A DNA stretch of 64,000 nt from Macrotis lagotis (Eukaryota; Chordata; Mammalia; Peramelemorphia; Peramelidae): positions 171,651,711 through 171,715,710 of the forward strand of contig NC_133658.1 of assembly GCF_037893015.1 (NCBI RefSeq), in the 5' to 3' direction. Positions within the stretch are counted from its first letter, which is position 1. The number at the start of each line of letters is the position of its first letter. The translations under genes and the position numbers were made by a program. This document shows positions 58,113 to 64,000 of this stretch, in pieces. A model generated the notes under the pieces. That model was not told the DNA's origin. It did no database searches and worked only from the letters and a program-made list of their open reading frames with translations.

Positions 58113-58699
58113 GTAAGCCTCTGATTTCTTTATCAGACTGGATTAATCAGTTGTCCTAGTGAGTAGTAGGGATGTCCTCTAGGTTTTTCATTCTTTATGG
58201 CTCGCTATAAATCCCTAGTCAAATGATGAGGATTAGTGATGTTAGGTTTTCTTGCATTTAGTGTTGAAAATGCACAATTTGATGATAGATTTACTTGTTT
58301 GGTGGGAGGAGGGTGTGGAGGGAGAAGTATTTGTAAGTTTTTAAAGGAGAAAGTTTGTGGAGATTTGAAAATTTTTTCCTTAATAATTTCATGGGGGGGA
58401 AGGAGGGTAATAATATGATTTTGCTTGTTCTTTTGTTGTTTTTATATAGCAATATTTCTAGAGTGTTATTGTTTCAGATTCTCCAAGCTGATTTAATAGT
58501 TACTTTATTTGAAGTATTTTGACAGCCACTTTTTTTTTTTCTAAAATGGCTTTCTTCTAAGGAATCTGAATGTTTGGAAAAGCAGCAAGTAGTTTAGGAC
58601 TTCTCTGTCAGCTAAATTTACCTGATGCTTGTTTCTGCTTTATTTATGGTCACAACTCCTTCTTTCAAGGTTTCTAACATCATAGTAGACACAGTCACA

Positions 58700-59340
58700 T
58701 TATAGATAAAAATCATAGATTTGCAGAGTTGAAAAGGACATTAGAGGTCAGCCTGACTCCTGACCAGAGAATGAATCCCATCTAGTATTCCAGACAAATC
58801 CATCCTCTGCTTGAAGACCTCAAAAGTGGAACTGAGATTGCCCATATGATTCTTGGGCATCTCAAAATTTAACCAATATTTCTTCCCTTTAGCTTCTGCC
58901 TATTGTTCAAGATTTTCTTCTAGAGCCTGCCTGATGCTTCTTCTCTGACTGCCCTTCAGATATTTAAAAACAATTATTTTGTCTTGGCCTTAATATCTTT
59001 AGTTTCTTTAGCCAGTACTTTTGGATGATTGGTTTTTCATTCCTTCTTTTCTAAGGCAATGGGGTTAAGTGGCTTGCCCAAGGCCACACAGCTAGGTAAT
59101 TATTAAGTTTCTGAGGCCGGATTTGAACTCAGGTACTCCTGACTCCAGAGCCGGTGCTCTAACCACTGTGCAACCTAGCCACCCCTTACATCACCTTTTC
59201 AATGTGCTTTCATCTTAATGTGTTTTCTCTGTATCACTTTCACTCTGTATGTAGGGTTTTTTTTTTGAACATGAGTGTAAGTCTTGAAATTTAGTATGAA
59301 TCTTTATCTTTTTATCTTTAGTTTACTCTGACATCTTTTG
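58700..59340 (-). mobile_element. L3/CR1 3' portion with nested SINE
   Basis: It starts AATCATAGATTTGCAGAGTTG and continues GACATTAGAGGTCAGCC, ATCCTCTGCTTGAAGACC and CCTTCAGATATTTAAAAAC, the order of a reversed CR1-clade 3' end. A SINE splits it at 59047. The far boundary is approximate. Confidence 0.6.
59047..59187 (-). repeat. CORE-type SINE
   Basis: A reverse copy from CTAAGGCAATGGGG to CAACCTAGCCACCCC. Confidence 0.9.
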
Positions 59341-59544
59341 GTATCCTGATTATATTAGCAAATTATTTGCCTTCCCTGCTTCTTGAAGTCTTCTATACAT
59401 TTGATAAACAGATCATTTATGCTTCATCCAAGTCATGGATTAAAATTCTTTAGTGAGTTTAAAAATTAATGACAGGAGACCCCAAAGTCTTTTATTATTC
59501 CACTAAAGACTCCCTCTAGGCCGACATTAATTTATTAGTAGCGC

Positions 59545-59750
59545 AGACACAGAATCATAGAATGTGTTAGAACTGAAAGGGACCATAGAGAACATCTGGC
59601 TCAGCCCTATTATTTTATAGATCAGGAAACTAAAACTGAGAACAGTTGATCTGCCCTTGGTTATGGAGCTGGTAAAGGGAAGAGTTGGCACTTTTACCCC
59701 AAGTCTTCTGGTCCCCAGGTCTGGTGCTTTTCCCCCATGCTATGCTGTGT
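59545..59750 (-). repeat. MIR-family SINE with CR1-like tail
   Basis: GAATCATAGAATGTGTTAGAAC, ATAGATCAGGAAACTAAAAC and GGTCTGGTGCTTTTCCCCC: tail, core and head in reverse. Confidence 0.6.
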
Positions 59751-60039
59751 TCTTGAATCCAACCACTTGGCTTTCATTACTTTGTTGATGCTTCCCAGGG
59801 TTTCTCCTTTCTCCCCAAAGAAGTGAAACTTCTATAACAAAGTCTTTGGCTGTATCTGGCAACAGCATATACCTCTTCTCACTATTTTAGTCCATCATCT
59901 GTCTACCATGAAGGAGGAAGCATTTGTTCTCTAAGTCAAGACTGATCACTACATTGGTCAGAATTCTGTACTTCCTTCTAAACCCATCTGACAGTATAAT
60001 CCATTTCTTCCTTAAGGCTTCCTTAAATCCCTTGCCATC

Positions 60040-61560
60040 ACTTATTAAGCCCTTACTTTGTGATAGGTATCCATCCACCTGGTACCGCGTTTACAATTTA
60101 GTGGGGGAGAGAGTTTTAATTTGTACCATAAAAGTAAATAAAAACAAAACAGGTAAATATAAAATAATCTAGAGAAGGACTCTAATGGTTACAAGAATCC
60201 AGAAAAGACCTCATTTAGAAAGTGGTAATTGAGTTGAATCTTAAAAGAGGAACTCTGAGGTAGAGGCTTGAGGGATGACCAATGCAAAGAGATGGGTGAT
60301 GAGAGATGGGGTTTTGTTTGTGAAAATCAAAGACAAGACCAGTTTGATTTTATCATAATGGGGAGAGGACATTGCCCAGGAAAGACTGGAAAGATAGGTT
60401 GGGATCAGGTTATAAAGAACTTTAAATATAAGTAGATGATGTTATATTTTATCCAGTTGGCTATAGTTGCTGGAGTTTATAGGATTAAAAGGGTTGATAA
60501 TGGTCATATCTACACTAAAGGAGAAGTCATTTAGTAGTTTTATAGAGGATGACCCATAGTGGAGAAAACTCGAGATCAGTCAATTAGGAGACTTTTGAAA
60601 TAATCTAGGAAAGAACAGGGAGTGAAGAGGATGTTCTGGAATAGCCTCTCTGGGGACTAAGGTAAGGGAAGAATAAATGATTGCTCTGTTGCAGTGAGGG
60701 CCCAGTTGAGGTTGAAAAACATGAATTGTATCCAGTCAACAGGACTCATCCAGCTGCATTCAACAGTTTATGAATATGTGTGGAGGAAGGAGATAGTGTG
60801 AATAATCTAAGGCCTATATTTCAAGGAAGCAAGGTATTATGGAATAGTTACCTTTCGAGTTGAGACTGGAGAGGGAGGAAAGTGAAGTCTGTGCAAGTAT
60901 AACAGCTGGCTTGAAGAAAGGGTTGAGGGGTAGAGGGATTGGAGGTCTTGATGAGAGTGAAGAATAGGTTTAGGAAGAGTCAGACCCAGGATAAGTGGGT
61001 AGAGTAGTAGAAGGTTATGGTCAGGTAGGAGACTTCAGAATTTCTAATTAGGGAAGTGGAATTAGAGTGGGCGAAGATGAAATTTAGTTATCATTCTATG
61101 TGAAGGAATAGGGCATGGGATTTAAGGAGGTTCAGGGAGGGTTTGTGTGAATATTAAAGTTTTTTCATAAAAGACAAATTTGGAGAGAAAGTTGGCAGGT
61201 AGGTAGTATAGCTCTTGAGGAAGGAGGGAGAATGACTTGGGGGTGATTGGTATACTACTGCCACCCTAATTTACACTTCATTGATTGGATTTAATGGAAT
61301 GAAGTTGCTGAGTGGTGGAGTTAAAGAGAGTCCATAAATAATAATGAGGACTGAGTAGTCAAAGTCCTACTTTCCAAGCAGCATATGTTGGAAGAGTGTA
61401 AGAGAAATTAGTGCTGAAGAGGACAGTCAGGGACACAGCATCATCTGGATGGACTTAGGTCTCAGTGAAGTCTACCAGATGAAAGAATGTGAAATAAAGA
61501 GGTCCAGAAATGGAGGGAATTTGTTCACTCTGAAGTAAGAATTCAGATGAAAATCCAGAT
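60040..61560 (-). mobile_element. L2 LINE 3' UTR and ORF2 end
   Basis: TTACAATTTAGTGGGGGAGAG, GATTTTATCATAATGGGGAG, GACTTTTGAAATAATCTAGG and CAGTGAGGGCCCAGTTGAGG follow the reversed L2 consensus over about 1.5 kb. The far half is more diverged. Confidence 0.65.
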
Positions 61561-62329
61561 ATATTGTATTCACACTATTCTCCAGGTTTAGTAATCTAGC
61601 AACTGAAGAAAAAAGGGAAATGACTTGTTCTTATGAACTTCTCTTGGCTTAAATGATCACTTCTTTCTTTCCCAAATGTTCAGAGACCATTTTGTTTTAG
61701 AATTTTACCGGGAATTTACATCATGATCACTGGCCTATTATCTGCATCTATTTCCTTCCTGTTTTTGAAAGTCAGAATGATGTTTGTATGTGTGTTCAGT
61801 CTTGTGGCAACCTCCCTGTTCGGAGTGAGTCTTAGAGATCACCAATAACACTTAAGCAATCTGTCACAGGTTGCAATTTCTTTTTAGTACCTAAGTCTGA
61901 AGCAAGTGACATTAGTTAATCTAAATATTCTTACTATCTCTTTATCTTGGATTTTAATTCCTGGTTAACCATCTTAATAAAATGCTTTTTAGCTTGAAAA
62001 TTATTCTCCCTGAAAGAGAAAATAGAAGCAAAATAAATTGAGTAATTTGGTCTTCTTTCTATTTCCCATCATCATCTCATCAAATGAGATACTGTTTATA
62101 AAGTGCTTTGAAAACCTTAAATGTAAATGTAAATTATTTTCCCTTTTTTTACCATATAGGGATTCTAGCCCTTTATCTTCCTCTTCCCCGCAATATGGCT
62201 AATTCCTTTCCCTGTTTTTGTCCTATTTTTGTCTTTACCATTTATCACATCTTAGGTCATATTGGACTTAGACTTTCCCAACACTATTCTTTTTTAGGAT
62301 CTTGACGTGCTTTTGTACATATATACTCT

Positions 62330-63680
62330 TTCAAATTCCAAGTTTATCAGTACACACTTAATGTCTCTGAAACTGGTCTTTTTGAACACTTCTACCTAGC
62401 CCCACCTCCTTTCTTTCTCATTTGAATCTCTTGTGATGATGTTGCCAGAATCTTGTTTGAGGTCCTCCCATCACTCCTGAACAAACTTTCTTTTTAGATT
62501 CTCAAGTCATAGGCTCTTATCTGTTCTATTTGAGTCCTTTGTTATCATTCACCTATTTATGCAGCCAAGATTCTGGTAATTGTTATCTCCAGGACTTGAT
62601 CCTTTCCTCAGAGAGTTCAGTCTCTGACTCAGAGTCTTTCTCTTCTTCTCAACCCTTGTCCTAACACTAAAGGACTTGAAGCATCAATACTGATACTGCC
62701 TCAAACACCTTAAGCTCCCAGTTTTTCAATTTTCTCATTTCCCAAGACCTATTCCTCTACCCCACCTTTGGTACACACAAAAGATAGGTCAGACCTTTGA
62801 TCTTGCTATCACCTTAAGTGTTTCCTGAGTTTGAGCTCATGAACTTGCAAATTATTTTATCAGATTATAATCTGTTGTCATTCCACTTTTATCTAGCAAC
62901 TCCTAATTTTGTTCCTTAGTTTCACCATGACCTCCAGTCCTTCCATCTTTCAGTTCTTTCCCAGGTTATCTTTCCTTCTCCATCTTGATAGTTTGGGCAA
63001 CTAGTTCATCCCTAGAATTAATTCTTTTCTTTATTCACTTACCTGGTACTTTATTACATCACTGATCTTGCCCTGCCAAGCCTCATCTTTGGATCATCCC
63101 CACCATTCACTGCTTTTGTTGCTACTTACATGCTGCTAAATGAAGCTGGAGAAAATCACCAGTGTCTAAGGGAGTCCACTCCAGATTTATGTTAACGTAA
63201 TCCCAACTGAGTCCTCACTGCAAAATAAAATCCTTTTTTTATCTCCCTGACTGATTCACTAACCCATTCCTCACAATAGTTTTTCCAGATCTTTTCTTCC
63301 CTCCTCAAGCTTCCCATGATTTCCCCTTCCTCACTCTTGTAGCTGAGAACTTTGTCTCATATTTCATTGGGGGAAAAAAATGGTCTTTCCTAAGAGCTCA
63401 CTTTTATCCTCATTTTCCTCTCATATCATTCAGTTGCCTTCTTCTTCATCCATCTTACATGAATAGATGGTACTTCCCATGACCAGGGCAGTCTCCTTCA
63501 GCATGCACAAATGATCCAATCCCTTTTCTTCTTCTCTAGCAGATTTCTCCTTCTTCTCATCCTACTCTTTTACAAGTCTTCAATTTTCTTCACTGTCTAC
63601 TAGCTACTTCCTTACTGCCTACAAGTACATCTGTACTACAAATACACTCCATCTTCCTTCTATCCCCATAGCCATTTCTC
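62330..63680 (+). mobile_element. L2 LINE, ORF2 5' part
   Basis: CCCTGCCAAGCCTCATCTTTGG, GCTGGAGAAAATCACCAG, GACTGATTCACTAACCC, TTTGTCTCATATTTCATTGG and GAGCTCACTTTTATCC match L2 ORF2 DNA in order, with frames broken throughout. Confidence 0.6.
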
Positions 63681-63689
63681 TTCCCTTTT

Positions 63690-64000
63690 TAAAAATTTGA
63701 TTAAAATTTTTTTGTTTCAAATTCTCTCCCTCTCTTCTGCCTAACCTCCACTCATTGAGAAGACAAGAAATATGATGCCTGTTTTACATATGAAGTCATG
63801 CAAAACCTATTTCTACTTTAGCCATGTTGTGAGGGCAAAAAAAAAAAGCAAGAAAAATCATGTAAATATGCTTCAGTTTGCACTCTGAGCTCATCAGTTC
63901 TGTCTTGGAGGTCTCTCTTTTTTGATTAAATTCTTTGAGAAGACTGTCTGCAGGCAGTGTTGCCACTTCCTTTTCTTTCTCTCTCTTAACTTTGTAGTCT
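63690..64000 (-). mobile_element. LINE-1 3' end, cut by the window
   Basis: TTTCAAATTCTCTCCCTCTC, GTCATGCAAAACCTATTTC and CTTCAGTTTGCACTCTGAGC match the 54865 copy. It abuts the L2 at its left. Confidence 0.7.

Larger units (their letters stand above)
58113..64000 (+). other. RRBP1: RRBP1 intron 2, incomplete
   Basis: It starts at the GTAAGC donor and runs off the window. No further RRBP1 exon was recognised. 58160-58699 and 61561-62329 hold nothing I can assign. The rest is repeats listed separately. Confidence 0.8.

Noticed and set aside
1-64000. Endogenous retrovirus or LTR element
   Set aside because: I looked for paired long terminal repeats and gag/pol-type blocks and recognised none. 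The reverse-transcriptase signals here are of LINE type.

Overview
The window looks like nuclear DNA from a marsupial. Two observations support this. First, a CORE/MIR-type SINE of about 145 bp, typical of marsupials, occurs at least sixteen times on both strands, next to RTE-BovB and other RTE-like LINEs, LINE-1, L2 and L3/CR1. Second, the single recognisable gene encodes a clearly mammalian RRBP1 (p180) N-terminus. The species cannot be fixed from sequence alone.

Layout: 1-31 kb is gene-poor and densely packed with interspersed repeats, many nested inside one another. 31.1-32.9 kb is a CpG island. It holds a GC-rich minisatellite, three CCAAT motifs and a likely non-coding first exon with a donor at 32464/32465. 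32.5-55.8 kb is then read as a 23.4-kb first intron filled with L2, L3/CR1, MIR and SINE copies. A 2.26-kb exon at 55850-58112 carries the RRBP1 start codon, the ER membrane anchor, the lysine-rich stretch and a very large repeat region, and ends at a clean GTAAGC donor. From 58113 to the end is the next intron, again mostly L2, CR1 and L1 fragments. The coiled-coil half of RRBP1 must lie beyond the window.

The most interesting item is the RRBP1 repeat region. Eutherian p180 carries lysine-rich decapeptides of the NQGKKAEGAQ type after the ...VPPVG... segment. Here that position is nearly empty. A different array (24 KG-centred units, then six Ala/Arg-rich units of about 40 residues) lies upstream, before the conserved SSPKEKRKKEKKVAKVEP block. 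The ribosome-binding repeats therefore appear to have been rebuilt from a different motif at a different place. The comparison with eutherian p180 rests on memory of that protein.

The repeats also have structure of their own: a three-layer nest (hAT-like element > ORF1-only LINE-1 > RTE-BovB) at 25-29 kb, two cases where a SINE family shares its 3' tail with a LINE in the same window, an L3/CR1 copy split in three, and two compact DNA transposons. No endogenous retrovirus, tRNA, rRNA or CRISPR array was recognised.
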